This document shows positions 1 through 9,269 of a DNA stretch of 64,000 nucleotides, one piece after another. Each line of letters starts with the position of its first letter. Position 1 is the first letter of the stretch. A program made the position numbers and the translations under genes. The notes under the pieces were generated by a model. That model worked only from the letters and a program-made list of their open reading frames with translations, did no database searches and was not told the DNA's origin. The stretch lies in assembly GCF_014204865.1 (NCBI RefSeq), contig NZ_JACHMG010000001.1, positions 62,001 through 126,000 of the forward strand, read 5' to 3'. The stretch is from Amycolatopsis jiangsuensis. GTDB lineage: Bacteria; Actinomycetota; Actinomycetes; Mycobacteriales; Pseudonocardiaceae.

Positions 1-135
1 GAATCCGCGGGGCTGTTCTCGCCGGACGGACCGCACCGGCTGGTGCTCGTCACCTGCGGTGGCGACTACGTCGGCGGCACCGAGGGCTACGACGACAACC
101 GCGTCGTGACGGCCTCGCTGGTCAGCCGTCCCTGA
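1..135 (+). CDS. Class F sortase, C-terminal end (partial)
   Basis: The open frame enters from the left edge and ends at TGA 133-135, leaving 44 residues. The visible part holds the sortase active-site strand LVLVTCGG, in which the Cys would be the transpeptidase nucleophile, and a following DDNRVVT that supplies the conserved Arg. This layout, with a very short tail after the Arg, is typical of actinobacterial class F sortases, which cleave sorting signals on secreted proteins at the outer membrane face. The catalytic His and signal anchor lie outside the window, so the subclass is inferred from the C-terminal motif only. Confidence 0.75.
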   Translation, partial: ESAGLFSPDGPHRLVLVTCGGDYVGGTEGYDDNRVVTASLVSRP

Positions 136-237
136 CCCGGCCGGAAAGGCGCGGCCTGCGCGCAGCGGCGCGGGGGCGGCCGGATAGGCTGGACGTTCTA
201 GTCCGATAACCGTCCCCGCATGCGTCCGGAGCGTGGA

Positions 238-1626
238 GTGCCCGCCAACACCATCGATACCGTCGTCAGTCTGTGCAAGCGCCGTGGTTTCGTTTTCCCG
301 TCGGGAGAGATCTACGGCGGCACCAGGTCGGCGTGGGACTACGGGCCACTCGGCGTGGAGCTGAAGGACAACATCAAGCGCCAGTGGTGGAAGACCGTGG
401 TGCAGGGCCGGGAGGACGTGGTCGGTCTCGACTCGTCGGTGATCCTGCCGCGGCCGGTGTGGGTCGCCTCGGGCCACGTGAACGTGTTCACCGACCCGCT
501 GATCGAATGCCTTTCCTGCCACAAGCGCTTCCGCGCCGACCAGCTGGCCGAGGACTTCGAGGCACGCACCGGGAAGACCACCACCGAGGACGATTTGTCC
601 GAGGTGCCGTGTCCGAACTGCGGCACCCGCGGCAAGTACACCGAACCCCGCGATTTCAACATGATGCTCAAGACCTACCTCGGCCCGGTGGAGTCCGAGG
701 AAGGTCTGACCTACCTGCGTCCGGAGACCGCGCAGGGCATCTTCGTCAACTTCCTCAACGTGCAGACGGCCTCGCGCAAGAAGCCGCCGTTCGGCATCGG
801 CCAGATCGGCAAGTCCTTCCGCAACGAGATCACGCCGGGCAACTTCATCTTCCGCACCCGCGAGTTCGAGCAGATGGAGATGGAGTTCTTCGTCGAACCG
901 GGCGAGGACGAGACCTGGCACCAGTACTGGATCGACGCGCGCACCGGGTGGTACACCGACCTCGGCATCAAGCCCGAGAACCTGCGCCACTTCGAGCACC
1001 CGAAGGAAAAGCTGTCGCACTACGCGAAGCGCACTGTGGACATCGAGTACCGCTTCGCCTTCAACGCCGGCCAGGAGTGGGGTGAGCTGGAAGGCATCGC
1101 CAACCGCACCGACTTCGACCTCACCACGCACTCCAACCACTCCGGCGTGGATCTGTCGTTCTTCGACCAGGCCTCGGGGCAGCGCTACCGTCCGTTCGTG
1201 ATCGAGCCCGCCGCGGGCGTCGGCCGCTCGATGATGGCCTTCCTGGTCGACGCGTACGACGAGGAGGAGGTGCCGAATGCCAAGGGCGGCACCGACAAGC
1301 GCACGGTCCTGCACCTCGACCCGCGGCTGGCGCCGTTCAAGGTCGCGGTGCTGCCGCTCTCGCGCAACGCCGACCTCTCGCCGAAGGCGCGCGACCTCGC
1401 CACCCGCTTGCGCAAGCACTGGAACGTCGACTTCGACGACGCGCAGGCGATCGGCCGCCGCTACCGCCGCCAGGACGAGATCGGCACCCCGTACTGCGTC
1501 ACGGTGGACTTCGACTCCCTCGACGACCAGGCGGTCACGATCCGCGAGCGCGACAGCATGACCCAGGAGCGGATCGCGCTCGACCAGGTGGAGTCCTATC
1601 TGGCCGGTCGCCTGCTCGGCTGCTGA
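238..1626 (+). CDS. glyQS: Glycyl-tRNA synthetase, dimeric class II type
   Basis: Charges tRNA-Gly with glycine in the cytosol. It is the single-chain alpha2 form: class II motif 1 area [17 protein letters not shown] near residue 20, a zinc-type insertion with paired CxxC (ECLSCHK and [10 protein letters not shown]), motif 2 with [11 protein letters not shown] and the [11 protein letters not shown] element, motif 3 in the [13 protein letters not shown] region, then a C-terminal anticodon-binding domain. Length is 462 residues, normal for the family. I start at GTG 238 (VPANTIDTV) because homologues begin there and a CGGAG lies 6 nt upstream; the in-frame ATG at 220 has no ribosome site. A strong hairpin follows the stop. 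It is an essential gene and looks intact. Confidence 0.97.
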   Translation: MPANTIDTVVSLCKRRGFVFPSGEIYGGTRSAWDYGPLGVELKDNIKRQWWKTVVQGREDVVGLDSSVILPRPVWVASGHVNVFTDPLIECLSCHKRFRADQLAEDFEARTGKTTTEDDLSEVPCPNCGTRGKYTEPRDFNMMLKTYLGPVESEEGLTYLRPETAQGIFVNFLNVQTASRKKPPFGIGQIGKSFRNEITPGNFIFRTREFEQMEMEFFVEPGEDETWHQYWIDARTGWYTDLGIKPENLRHFEHPKEKLSHYAKRTVDIEYRFAFNAGQEWGELEGIANRTDFDLTTHSNHSGVDLSFFDQASGQRYRPFVIEPAAGVGRSMMAFLVDAYDEEEVPNAKGGTDKRTVLHLDPRLAPFKVAVLPLSRNADLSPKARDLATRLRKHWNVDFDDAQAIGRRYRRQDEIGTPYCVTVDFDSLDDQAVTIRERDSMTQERIALDQVESYLAGRLLGC

Positions 1627-1638
1627 CCTGCCCGCGGA

Positions 1639-1681
1639 CGAACGGCCCTTTTCCGGTTACGGCCGGGAAAGCGGCCGTTCG
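1639..1681 (+). terminator. Hairpin after glyQS
   Basis: CGAACGGCC at 1639-1647 pairs perfectly with GGCCGTTCG at 1673-1681, and the inner TTTTCCGG/CCGGGAAA bases extend the stem. It begins 12 nt after the glyQS stop. No T-run follows, as is common for actinomycete terminators, so the call rests on stem strength and position. Confidence 0.6.
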
Positions 1682-1732
1682 CTTGTCCGTGTGGGCACAT
1701 CACCCGATTCGGTGGCATAACGGTAGACACGG

Positions 1733-2422
1733 AGTTCCGTCACCGACCCCGCCGGGCTGGCCGCGGCGGCGGACGACATCGGGACGCTGAGCGGGCTGGT
1801 CAACAACGCCGGGATCACCTTCGCCGGCCCGGTCGAGCATCTGCCGCTCGACCGGTTGCGCGCACAGCTGGAGGTCAACGTCGTCGGGCTCGTGGCGACG
1901 ACGCAGGCGTTCCTCCCCGCGATCCGGGCCGGAGGTGGCCGGGTGGTCATGATCAGCTCTACCGCCGGCCGGGTCGCGACGCCCTTCCTCGGTGCCTACA
2001 GCGCCTCGAAATTCGCCGTGGAAGTGCTTTCGGACACGCTGCGCCAGGAACTGCGCCCGTGGGGCGTGCCGGTCGTCATCGTCGAGCCGGGGAGTTTCAC
2101 GTCGAGGAACCGGGCCGGGACCGAAACCGCCGTGCGAGCGGACCGCACGAGCCTGAGTGCGGACGCCGAGTCCCGCTATGGTGCGGCGCTGGACGCTTTC
2201 CTCGAGTTCGGTCGGAAGACCGAGGCCCGCGCCGGGGATCCGGCCCGCGTCGCCGAAGTGGTCGAGCGTGCGCTCACCACGAGCCGCCCGCGGGTGCGCT
2301 ACCTGGTGGGCGCCGATTCACGCGTGACAGTGGCGTTGAGCAGGCTCCTGCCGACCGGGGCGATGGACGCACTGCTGACCAGGGCGGTCGGCCTGCCCCG
2401 GCGCGCCGGGGCGCGCCCCTGA
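1733..2422 (+). pseudogene. Short-chain dehydrogenase missing its N-terminal Rossmann region
   Basis: The frame opens after a TAG at 1724-1726 and has no credible start codon. The protein reads straight into the middle of an SDR: VTDPAGLAAAADDIG, then LVNNAG at about 1796, the ISST serine strand, and the catalytic YSASK near 2000, followed by a normal C-terminus. The cofactor-binding TGxxxGIG and about the first 55-60 residues are absent, so a deletion joined this point to the DNA behind the glyQS terminator. The retained part is otherwise undamaged, which suggests a recent event. An internal start at 1856 would still lack the cofactor site. Confidence 0.75.
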
Positions 2423-2433
2423 CACTTGTCACG

Positions 2434-2446
2434 GTCACGACGTGAC
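2434..2446. promoter_or_regulatory. Palindrome upstream of the ABC exporter operon
   Basis: GTCACGACGTGAC is a perfect 13-bp palindrome lying 45 nt before the ABC ATPase start and just after the SDR remnant. A further GTCACG half-site overlaps on the left. It is a candidate operator for the response regulator encoded by this same operon; the assignment is inference. Confidence 0.45.
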
Positions 2447-2491
2447 GCGCGGCCCGGGGATCGCGGCCGGTGTGGCGGCAGGCTGCACCGT

Positions 2492-3418
2492 ATGGACAAC
2501 ACCGATGAGGTCGCGGCCGGTGCCGCGGTACGGATGGCGGGGGTGCGCAAGCACTACGGCGACGTGCATGCGGTCGACGGGGTCGACCTGACCATCGCGC
2601 CCGGGGAGGTCGTGGCCCTGCTCGGACCGAACGGGGCGGGCAAATCCACTGCCGTCGACCTGATTCTCGGACTCGGCACTCCCGATCACGGCACCGTGTC
2701 GGTGTTCGGCCGGGAGCCGCACCAGGCGGTCTCCGACGGCGTGATCGGGGCGATGCTGCAGAGCGGCACCCTGCTCGACGACCTGACCGTGCGCGAAACC
2801 GTCGGACTGGTCGGCAGGCTGCACCGCCGGCCGCTGCCGCTCGCGGACGCGTTGCGGCAGGCGGGTATCGAGGATCTTGCCGGCCGCCGCGCAAGCAAGC
2901 TCTCCGGCGGCCAGAAGCAGCGGGTGCGCTTCGCGATCGCGTTGGTGGCCGATCCCGATCTGCTCGTGCTGGACGAGCCGACCGCGGCGATGGACGTCGG
3001 CAGCCGCCGGGAGTTCTGGCAGTCGATGTACTCCTTCACCGAAACCGGCCGGACCGTCCTGTTCGCCACGCACTACCTCGAGGAGGCCGAGGAGTTCGCC
3101 GACCGGGTGGTGCTGATGCGGGACGGCCGGGTGGTCGCCGACGGGTCGGTGGCCGAGGTTCGCGCACTGGCGGGCGGGCGCACCATCCACGCGGTGCTGC
3201 CGGGCGCCGGCCCCGAATTGCTGCGCACCCTGCCCGCGCTCACCGACTTCGCCCAGCGTGGCGACCGGATCTCGTTGTCCAGTACGGATTCCGACCGCAC
3301 ACTCCGGGCACTGCTGCAGGCCGCTCCCGCCGCGCGGGAGATCGAGGTCGGCGCGGTCGGTCTCGAAGGCGCGTTCCTGTCCCTCACCTCCGGCGAAACG
3401 GAAGAAGCGATCCGATGA
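2492..3418 (+). CDS. ABC transporter ATP-binding protein
   Basis: Cytoplasmic ATPase of an ABC-2 type exporter. It shows Walker A GPNGAGKST near residue 50, the Q-loop region, signature LSGGQKQR near 138, Walker B LLVLDEP near 158 and a switch His in FATHYLEE. The 308-residue length, with a C-terminal regulatory tail of about 90 residues, fits the drug/lipid-exporter group found beside two-component systems. Start is ATG 2492; the frame is open further upstream, but homology begins after this ATG. The stop overlaps the permease start by 4 nt (ATGA), so the two are translationally coupled. Substrate cannot be told from sequence. Confidence 0.92.
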   Translation: MDNTDEVAAGAAVRMAGVRKHYGDVHAVDGVDLTIAPGEVVALLGPNGAGKSTAVDLILGLGTPDHGTVSVFGREPHQAVSDGVIGAMLQSGTLLDDLTVRETVGLVGRLHRRPLPLADALRQAGIEDLAGRRASKLSGGQKQRVRFAIALVADPDLLVLDEPTAAMDVGSRREFWQSMYSFTETGRTVLFATHYLEEAEEFADRVVLMRDGRVVADGSVAEVRALAGGRTIHAVLPGAGPELLRTLPALTDFAQRGDRISLSSTDSDRTLRALLQAAPAAREIEVGAVGLEGAFLSLTSGETEEAIR

Positions 3419-4155
3419 ACTCCGCGTATCTGTCCACCGAGATCCGCCGGCTGCTGCGGTCGCCGCGGTTCCTGATGCTTGTCGTCGCCTTCCCTGTCCT
3501 GATGTTCCTGTTGCAGGCCAACCTGTTCACCTCCGCGAACGATCCGGGCCACGCCCGTGCGGTGGCGGTGGTGATGGTCAACATGATGGCGTTCGGCGCG
3601 TTCGGCGCCGGCCTGACCAACGGCACCAAACTCACCGTGGAACGGGCGTCCGGCTGGCAGCGGCAGCTGCGGCTGACCCCGCTGAGCGGCGTGCAGTACC
3701 TCGGCGGCAAGGCGCTGGCGGGCATGTTCGTCGCGCTGCCCGCGGTCATCCTGGTGCCGCTGATCGGGTTTCTCGCCGAAGGCGTGCGCCTCGACCCGCT
3801 GGCCTGGCTGCGGGTCGTGCTGGGCATCTGGCTCGGCGCGATCCCGGTGGTCCTGCTGGGACTGGTGCTGGGGCTGCTCTGCACCCCGGAGTCGATGCAG
3901 CCGGTGACCATGATCGTGGTGCTCGCGATGGGTTTCCTCGGCGGCCTGTGGCTGCCGCTGGAGGGCATGCCCGCCTGGATGCACGAGGTGGCGCAGGCGC
4001 TGCCGACCTACTGGATGATCGGCCTGGTCCGCCCGGCGGTCACGAACGAGATGCTGGTGAGCTTCCCGGCCGCGCTGGTCGCGCTCGCCGGCTGGACGGT
4101 GGGCTTGGGCGGGCTGGTGGTCCGGCTCTACCGTAGGAACAGCGCCCGGGTCTGA
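3415..4155 (+). CDS. ABC-2 type transporter permease
   Basis: Membrane partner of the preceding ATPase. The 246-residue protein has about six hydrophobic segments (for example LMLVVAFPVLMFLLQ near 20, a central VLGIWLGAIPVVLLGLVLGLL, and a last one near 220-236), with the typical ABC-2 pattern of a cytosolic N-terminus and a conserved PLSGVQYLGGK loop. It starts at the ATG overlapping the ATPase stop. It sits directly before a histidine kinase and response regulator, an arrangement seen in DesK/DesR- and LiaSR-like export systems that sense membrane or antibiotic stress; that role is inferred from the layout. Confidence 0.88.
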   Translation: MNSAYLSTEIRRLLRSPRFLMLVVAFPVLMFLLQANLFTSANDPGHARAVAVVMVNMMAFGAFGAGLTNGTKLTVERASGWQRQLRLTPLSGVQYLGGKALAGMFVALPAVILVPLIGFLAEGVRLDPLAWLRVVLGIWLGAIPVVLLGLVLGLLCTPESMQPVTMIVVLAMGFLGGLWLPLEGMPAWMHEVAQALPTYWMIGLVRPAVTNEMLVSFPAALVALAGWTVGLGGLVVRLYRRNSARV

Positions 4156-4178
4156 CCGGACGGGACAGGGAGGACAGG

Positions 4179-5393
4179 GTGGCGAGCACGGAGACCGCCG
4201 CGGGCCGGCACGGGAGCTTCCGGTTCGGTTTCGGCGACCGGGCTTCCTGGTGGGAGGAGTCCGCGCTGGGAGAACAGGGGCCGAACAAGTCCCGCTGGCC
4301 GGTGCTCGGCGTGCTGTTCCTGCTGCCCTATCTGGTCCCGGCGACCCAGGCGATCGCCGAGGACCCGGGTCCGCTGCTGCCCCGGGTCCTGTTCGCCCTG
4401 CTCAGCTACACCTACGCGGCCTGCTACCTGCTGTTCCCGTTGGTGTTCGGCCGGTCCCGCCGGGGCAGGTACGTCTTCGGCTGCGGCATGCTCGCGCTGG
4501 GTCTGCCGGCCGCGCTGCTGCCGGGCATGAGCCCGTACATCCTGCTCTACGCCACCGCCACGCTCGTGTTCGTCTTCCCGCCTGCCTGGGCGCTGATCCT
4601 CGACGGCACGGCACTCGGGGTGGCCGCGCTCGTCCTGTTCGCCCGGGGCTGGCAGGCCGGTGACGGCGGCGACCTGGTCTCGGTCGTCTCGGTCACCGCG
4701 GCCATGTTCTTCATGGCCAACCTGGTGCGGGCGGTCCGCAGGCTGAAGCTGGCCAACCAGGAGATCGCCACGCTGGCCGTGGCGAACGAACGGGAACGGG
4801 TGGCCCGCGACCTGCACGATCTGCTCGGGCACAGCCTCACCACGATCAGCGTGAAGGCGGGGGCGGCCCGCCGCGTGCTCGAAGCCTCCGCCGACATTCC
4901 GCGGGCGGTGCGGGAGATCCGCGAGGTCGAAGGACTCACCCGCACGGCGCTGACCGACGTGCGGGCCACCGTGTCGGAGTACCGCACGGTGTCGCTGCCC
5001 GCGGAGATCGCGGGGGCGCGGGCCGCGCTGCGGGCGGCGGAGATCGAGGCCGACCTGCCGCACGCGGTGGACCACGTGCGAGCGGAGCTGCAAAGCACGT
5101 TCGGCTACGTACTGCGTGAGGCGATCACCAACGTGCTGCGGCATTCCGACGCCACCCGGGTGTGCGTGCGCCTCGGGCAGGAGTGGCTGGAGATCGACGA
5201 CGACGGCAAGACGGGGGAAAACGCGGCGCTGGGCAACGGATTGCGCGGGCTCACCGAGCGGATGGGCGCGGCCGGGGGGACGCTGCGTGCGCATCCTCGG
5301 TCCGGCGGAGGATGGCGCGTACGGGCCGAGGTTCCGGAACCGGACGAGACCGGCGCCGTGGTCCGCGCGCAGCCGGCAGGAGGGTTCGCGTGA
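4179..5393 (+). CDS. Sensor histidine kinase, NarL/DesK group
   Basis: Membrane sensor kinase of 404 residues. The N-terminal third carries four to six hydrophobic stretches between residues about 45 and 185. It is followed by a HisKA_3 dimerization helix with the phosphoacceptor in ARDLHDLLGHSL (His near 212) and a HATPase_c domain with REAITNVLRHS (N box, near 315) and GNGLRGLTERM (G box, near 350). The start is GTG 4179, behind GGGAGGACAG. The stop overlaps the response regulator start (GTGA), so the pair is co-translated. It most likely phosphorylates the next gene product and controls the ABC exporter genes just upstream. Confidence 0.93.
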   Translation: MASTETAAGRHGSFRFGFGDRASWWEESALGEQGPNKSRWPVLGVLFLLPYLVPATQAIAEDPGPLLPRVLFALLSYTYAACYLLFPLVFGRSRRGRYVFGCGMLALGLPAALLPGMSPYILLYATATLVFVFPPAWALILDGTALGVAALVLFARGWQAGDGGDLVSVVSVTAAMFFMANLVRAVRRLKLANQEIATLAVANERERVARDLHDLLGHSLTTISVKAGAARRVLEASADIPRAVREIREVEGLTRTALTDVRATVSEYRTVSLPAEIAGARAALRAAEIEADLPHAVDHVRAELQSTFGYVLREAITNVLRHSDATRVCVRLGQEWLEIDDDGKTGENAALGNGLRGLTERMGAAGGTLRAHPRSGGGWRVRAEVPEPDETGAVVRAQPAGGFA

Positions 5394-5995
5394 TCCGGGT
5401 CCTGCTGGCCGACGACCAGGCGATGGTGCGCGGGGCACTGGCCACGGTGCTCGATCTGGAGCCGGACATCGAGGTGGTGGCCCAGGTCGGCAGCGGCGAC
5501 GAAGTGCCGGCGGCAGCCAGGGAGTCGACGCCCGACGTCGCGCTGCTCGACGTGCAGATGCCCGGGACGGACGGGCTGACCGCGGCCGCCGAGCTGCGGT
5601 CGCAGCTGCCCGGCTGCCGGGTGATCATCTGCACCACCTTCGGCAGGCCCGGCTACCTGGCGCGGGCGATGGCCGCGGGCGCGGCCGGGTTCGTGGTCAA
5701 GGACGCCCCGCCGGAACAGCTCGTGGAGGCCGTCCGCAGAGTCCACAAGGGACTCCGGGTGGTGGATCCGGCGCTCGCCGCGGAGTCGCTGGCCACCGGT
5801 GCCAGCCCGCTCACCGGCCGGGAACGCGACGTACTGCATGCGGCGAGCGACGGCAGCACCGTCGCGGACCTCGCCAAGGCGCTGTTCCTGTCCGAGGGCA
5901 CCGTACGCAACCACCTGTCCGCCGCGATCGGCAAAACCGGCGCGCGCACCCGCGCGGAAGCGGTCCGGATGGCCGAGGAACGGGGCTGGCTCTAG
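5390..5995 (+). CDS. LuxR/NarL-type response regulator
   Basis: A 201-residue two-domain regulator. The receiver has the acidic pair in LLADDQ, the phosphoacceptor Asp in ALLDVQMPG (near residue 53), a conserved Thr in CTTFGRPG and Lys in VKDAPPEQL. A short linker leads to a LuxR HTH with LTGRERDVL and LSEGTVRNHLSAAIGKTG. The GTG start overlaps the kinase stop by 4 nt. It closes the four-gene exporter plus sensor operon and probably binds upstream of 2492, where a GTCACGACGTGAC palindrome lies. Confidence 0.93.
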   Translation: MIRVLLADDQAMVRGALATVLDLEPDIEVVAQVGSGDEVPAAARESTPDVALLDVQMPGTDGLTAAAELRSQLPGCRVIICTTFGRPGYLARAMAAGAAGFVVKDAPPEQLVEAVRRVHKGLRVVDPALAAESLATGASPLTGRERDVLHAASDGSTVADLAKALFLSEGTVRNHLSAAIGKTGARTRAEAVRMAEERGWL

Positions 5996-6065
5996 CTCCG
6001 CGGTCGCCGCCGCGGTGAGGGCCCCTTCCCGGACTCTCCGCGGTGCGCCTGCCAGGATGACGGGC

Positions 6066-6719
6066 ATGAGCGCGGCCGAGCGGAGCGGACCCACCGGGGT
6101 GAACTGGGCACGCCGGATCGTTTTCGGCGTCGTGCTGGTGCTGGTGCTGCTCGTGGCCGGAACGGGCTTTCGCGTGTGGCAGGTCGCGCGGGAGAACGAC
6201 CGCGAGCCCGCCGACGTGATCGTCGTGCTGGGCGCCGCGCAGTACAACGGCAAGCCGTCGGAGATCTTCACGGCGCGGCTGGAGAAGGCGCGCCAGCTGT
6301 ACGCGGCCGGTGTGGCGAAGACCGTGATCACGGCCGGAGGCAAGAAAGCCGCGGACAACTTCACCGAGGCGCAGGCGGGCGCGCGGTGGCTGACGCGGCA
6401 CGGCGTGCCGGCTTCGGCGACCTTGCCGGTCGGCGAGGGCAGCGACACGTTGCGCAGTCTGCGCGCGGTCGCCGGCCAGGTGAAGGCGCACGGCTGGAGT
6501 TCGGCGGTGCTGGTGAGCGATCCGTGGCATTCGTTCCGGTCCCGCACGATGGCGCAGGACCTGGGTCTGGAGGCCTGGACCGCGCCGACGCACAGCGGCC
6601 CGATCGTGCAGGAACGCAGCACCCAGGTGCGCTACATCTTCCGCGAGACCGGTGCACTGCTGTTCTACGAGCTCACCAAGTCGCCGGCGGACGACCTGTT
6701 CGCCGCGATGCTCGGCTGA
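6066..6719 (+). CDS. YdcF/ElyC-family (DUF218) membrane-anchored protein
   Basis: 217 residues with one N-terminal transmembrane helix (RIVFGVVLVLVLLVAGTGF), then a DUF218 domain on the outer side. Family marks are DVIVVLGAAQYNGKPSEIF, VAKTVITAGGK, GSDTLRSLRAV and LVSDPWHSFRS. Family members are linked to cell-envelope maintenance, such as vancomycin sensitivity (SanA) and lipid carrier metabolism (ElyC), but the reaction is unproven. Start is ATG 6066, with AGGA at 6053-6056; the in-frame ATG at 6057 overlaps that site. It stands alone between the exporter operon and dgt. Confidence 0.85.
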   Translation: MSAAERSGPTGVNWARRIVFGVVLVLVLLVAGTGFRVWQVARENDREPADVIVVLGAAQYNGKPSEIFTARLEKARQLYAAGVAKTVITAGGKKAADNFTEAQAGARWLTRHGVPASATLPVGEGSDTLRSLRAVAGQVKAHGWSSAVLVSDPWHSFRSRTMAQDLGLEAWTAPTHSGPIVQERSTQVRYIFRETGALLFYELTKSPADDLFAAMLG

Positions 6720-6761
6720 ACGCTGCCGGGATTTGTCGGTTCCCGCGCCTAAGCTGGCCGG

Positions 6762-8057
6762 GTGAGCGATGGCTACCGCGAGCACGACCGCGCCCGGGTG
6801 CTGGCCGAGGCCCCCAAGGGCGCGACGGTGGACGGTGCGCGGCCCGACGAGCGCAGTGCGTTCGCCCGCGACCGCGCCCGCGTGCTGCATTCGGCAGCTC
6901 TGCGCCGGCTGGCGGGCAAGACGCAGGTGGTCGGGCCGGGGGAGGGTGCGGAGGTCAGCGGTGCTCCACGCACCCGGCTCACGCATTCGCTGGAGGTCGC
7001 GCAGATCGGCCGGGGCATCGCCGAGGAATTGGGCGCGGATCCGGACCTCGCCGACACCGCGGGCCTGGCGCACGACATCGGTCACCCGCCGTTCGGGCAC
7101 AACGGGGAACGGGCGCTGGACCTGGTGGCGCAGCCGTGCGGAGGCTTCGAGGGCAACGCGCAGACGTTGCGGATCCTCACCCGGCTCGAACCCAAGGTGC
7201 TGGCCGCCGACGGCGCCCCTGCCGGGCTGAACCTCACCCGCGCCTGCCTGGACGCCACCACGAAGTACCCGTGGACGCGGCGCGGCGGGGAGCCGAAGTA
7301 CGGCGTGTACCCGGACGACCAGCCGGTGTTCGGCTGGATCCGGGACGGGGCGCCGGGGCTGCGCCGCTGCCTGGAGGCGCAGATCATGGACTGGTCCGAC
7401 GACGTGGCCTACTCGGTGCACGACGTCGAGGACGGCGTGCTGGCCGGGCGGATCCGGCTGCGGGTGCTGGCCGATCCGGACGAACGCGCGGCGGTGGCCG
7501 AGGCCGCGGCCCGGCACTTCTCCACCCTTTCGCCGTCCACTCTGGAGGGTGCGGCGAAGGAACTGCTCGACCTGCCGGTGGTCGCGGACCTGGTGCACGC
7601 GCCCCCGGACGGCTCCCTGCGGGCACAGGTGGCGCTGAAGCGGCTGACGAGCGAACTGGTGGGCCGCTTCGCCTCCGCGGTGGTCACCGGCACCCGCGGC
7701 GTCTACGGCGAGGGTCCGCTCACCCGGTACGGCGCCCGCCTGGCGGTGCCCGACCAGGTGGCCGCGGAGGTCGCGCTGCTGAAAGCACTGGCCCTGCGCT
7801 ACGTGATGAGCGACCGCCGCCGGCTGGCCATGCAGGACGGCCAGCGCGAGGTGATCACGGAGCTGGTCGCCGCGTTGCTGCGGCGGGCCCCGGAGGCGCT
7901 GGACCCGCTCTTCACCCCGGCCTGGCACAGCGCCCCGGACGACCCGGCACGGCTGCGGGTGGTGCTCGACCAGGTCGCCTCCCTCACCGACGCCCAGGCC
8001 CACGAATGGCACCGCTGGCACACCGGCCGGCACGGCATCCCACCGGCCGGGGGCTGA
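6762..8057 (+). CDS. dgt: Deoxyguanosinetriphosphate triphosphohydrolase-like protein
   Basis: HD-superfamily dNTP triphosphohydrolase of 431 residues that hydrolyses dNTPs to nucleosides and triphosphate. Metal ligands are visible: His in [12 protein letters not shown] (near residue 75), the HD doublet in [12 protein letters not shown] (near 105) and the distal Asp in [15 protein letters not shown]. Start is GTG 6762. In many actinomycetes dgt is directly followed by dnaG. Here dnaG is 6.5 kb away with seven unrelated genes between, so this interval looks like an insertion between two normally adjacent genes. Confidence 0.93.
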   Translation: MSDGYREHDRARVLAEAPKGATVDGARPDERSAFARDRARVLHSAALRRLAGKTQVVGPGEGAEVSGAPRTRLTHSLEVAQIGRGIAEELGADPDLADTAGLAHDIGHPPFGHNGERALDLVAQPCGGFEGNAQTLRILTRLEPKVLAADGAPAGLNLTRACLDATTKYPWTRRGGEPKYGVYPDDQPVFGWIRDGAPGLRRCLEAQIMDWSDDVAYSVHDVEDGVLAGRIRLRVLADPDERAAVAEAAARHFSTLSPSTLEGAAKELLDLPVVADLVHAPPDGSLRAQVALKRLTSELVGRFASAVVTGTRGVYGEGPLTRYGARLAVPDQVAAEVALLKALALRYVMSDRRRLAMQDGQREVITELVAALLRRAPEALDPLFTPAWHSAPDDPARLRVVLDQVASLTDAQAHEWHRWHTGRHGIPPAGG

Positions 8058-8195
8058 CCGCGTTCCCCGTGGTCACGGCGGACCGCCGGGCCGGCCGAGG
8101 CAACGCGGCAGGTCACGACTGCGGGCTCGGGGCCGAACGGTAGCCGGAATCGCCGTCCGGCCCGCCGGGCGCGGGTGTTCCGGTACGGTCGCCGC

Positions 8196-9269
8196 ATGGG
8201 TCTCGACAGTCATCTCGACCTCACGCTCGCGCTGCTCCGCGCGGCGTCGGCCGAGGGCGCCGACGCGTGCTTCTCGCCGTACTCGGCCGCCAGTGCGCTC
8301 GGGCTCGTGGCGCGGGCCGCTCGTGGACGTACCGGCGACGAGCTGGGCGCCCTGCTGGGCGACGACCAGGGTGAGCTGCTGCGCGCTGCCGCCGAAGTCG
8401 GTGACGAGGCGAAGCTCGCCGTCGCCAACACCCTGTGGGCCTCCGACCGGATCACTGTCGAAGCCGCCTTCCGCGACGAGCTGGCCGGCTGGCCCGGCGG
8501 CAAGGCCGAGACCGCGCCGTTCGCCACCGATCCGGGTGCCGCTCGCGAGCTGATCAACAACGACGTGGACCGCACCACCCACGGCCTGATTCCGCGGTTG
8601 CTCCCGGACGGTGCGGTGCACGCGGACACCCGCGCCAGCCTCGTGAACGCGCTCTACCTCAAGACCGCCTGGCGGCGTCCGTTCGCCGGATCCGCCACCG
8701 CGCCCGCGGAGTTCCACACCCCGGACGGCGTCCGCGAAGTGCCGACCATGCACCTGGAAGAGACGGTCGGGTACGCCCACGAGGACGGTTGGCAAGTCGT
8801 CACGCTCCCGGCGCAGGGTGGCGTCGAAGCGGCCGTTCTGCTGCCCGACGAGGGCCTGGCGACCGCCGAGCCGGCCCTCGACGCCCGCCTCCTGCGGCGG
8901 CTGCTGGAGAGCCCGAAGCGGCAGAAGGTCCGGCTCGCCCTGCCGAAGATCTCCCTCGACGTGCGCACCGACCTCGATCCGGCACTGCAGCGGCTCGGCG
9001 TGCACGAGCTTTTCACTCAGGACGCCGACCTCACCGGACTCAGCCCGGACCGTCCGCTGTGGGTGGACAGTGTGCTGCACCAGGCCGTGCTGAGGCTCGA
9101 CGAAGAGGGCTTGGAAGGCGCTGCCGCCACCGCGGTCCAGATGCGCACCATGGCGCTGGTCGTGGCCGATCCGGTGGTGGTCACCGTGGACCGGCCGTTC
9201 CTGCTGCTCGTCCGCCACGCCGGGAGCGGTGCGGTGTACTTCTTCGCGCGGGTGGTGCGCCCGGCGTGA
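8196..9269 (+). CDS. Serpin (family I4 serine protease inhibitor)
   Basis: A 357-residue serpin fold: N-terminal NTLWASD helix region, the SLVNALYLKTAW strand, a shutter region, the reactive-centre hinge EEGLEGAAATA near residue 303, and the C-terminal signature DRPFLLLVRH with a GAVYFFARV strand. The hinge has small residues, as needed for strand insertion, so it could be inhibitory. No signal peptide is visible, implying an intracellular target or a different export route. Start is ATG 8196 rather than the upstream GTG 8175, because family homology begins with GLDSHLDLT. The stop overlaps the next gene by 4 nt. Bacterial serpins are sporadic, and this one lies in the non-core insert between dgt and dnaG. 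Confidence 0.9.
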   Translation: MGLDSHLDLTLALLRAASAEGADACFSPYSAASALGLVARAARGRTGDELGALLGDDQGELLRAAAEVGDEAKLAVANTLWASDRITVEAAFRDELAGWPGGKAETAPFATDPGAARELINNDVDRTTHGLIPRLLPDGAVHADTRASLVNALYLKTAWRRPFAGSATAPAEFHTPDGVREVPTMHLEETVGYAHEDGWQVVTLPAQGGVEAAVLLPDEGLATAEPALDARLLRRLLESPKRQKVRLALPKISLDVRTDLDPALQRLGVHELFTQDADLTGLSPDRPLWVDSVLHQAVLRLDEEGLEGAAATAVQMRTMALVVADPVVVTVDRPFLLLVRHAGSGAVYFFARVVRPA

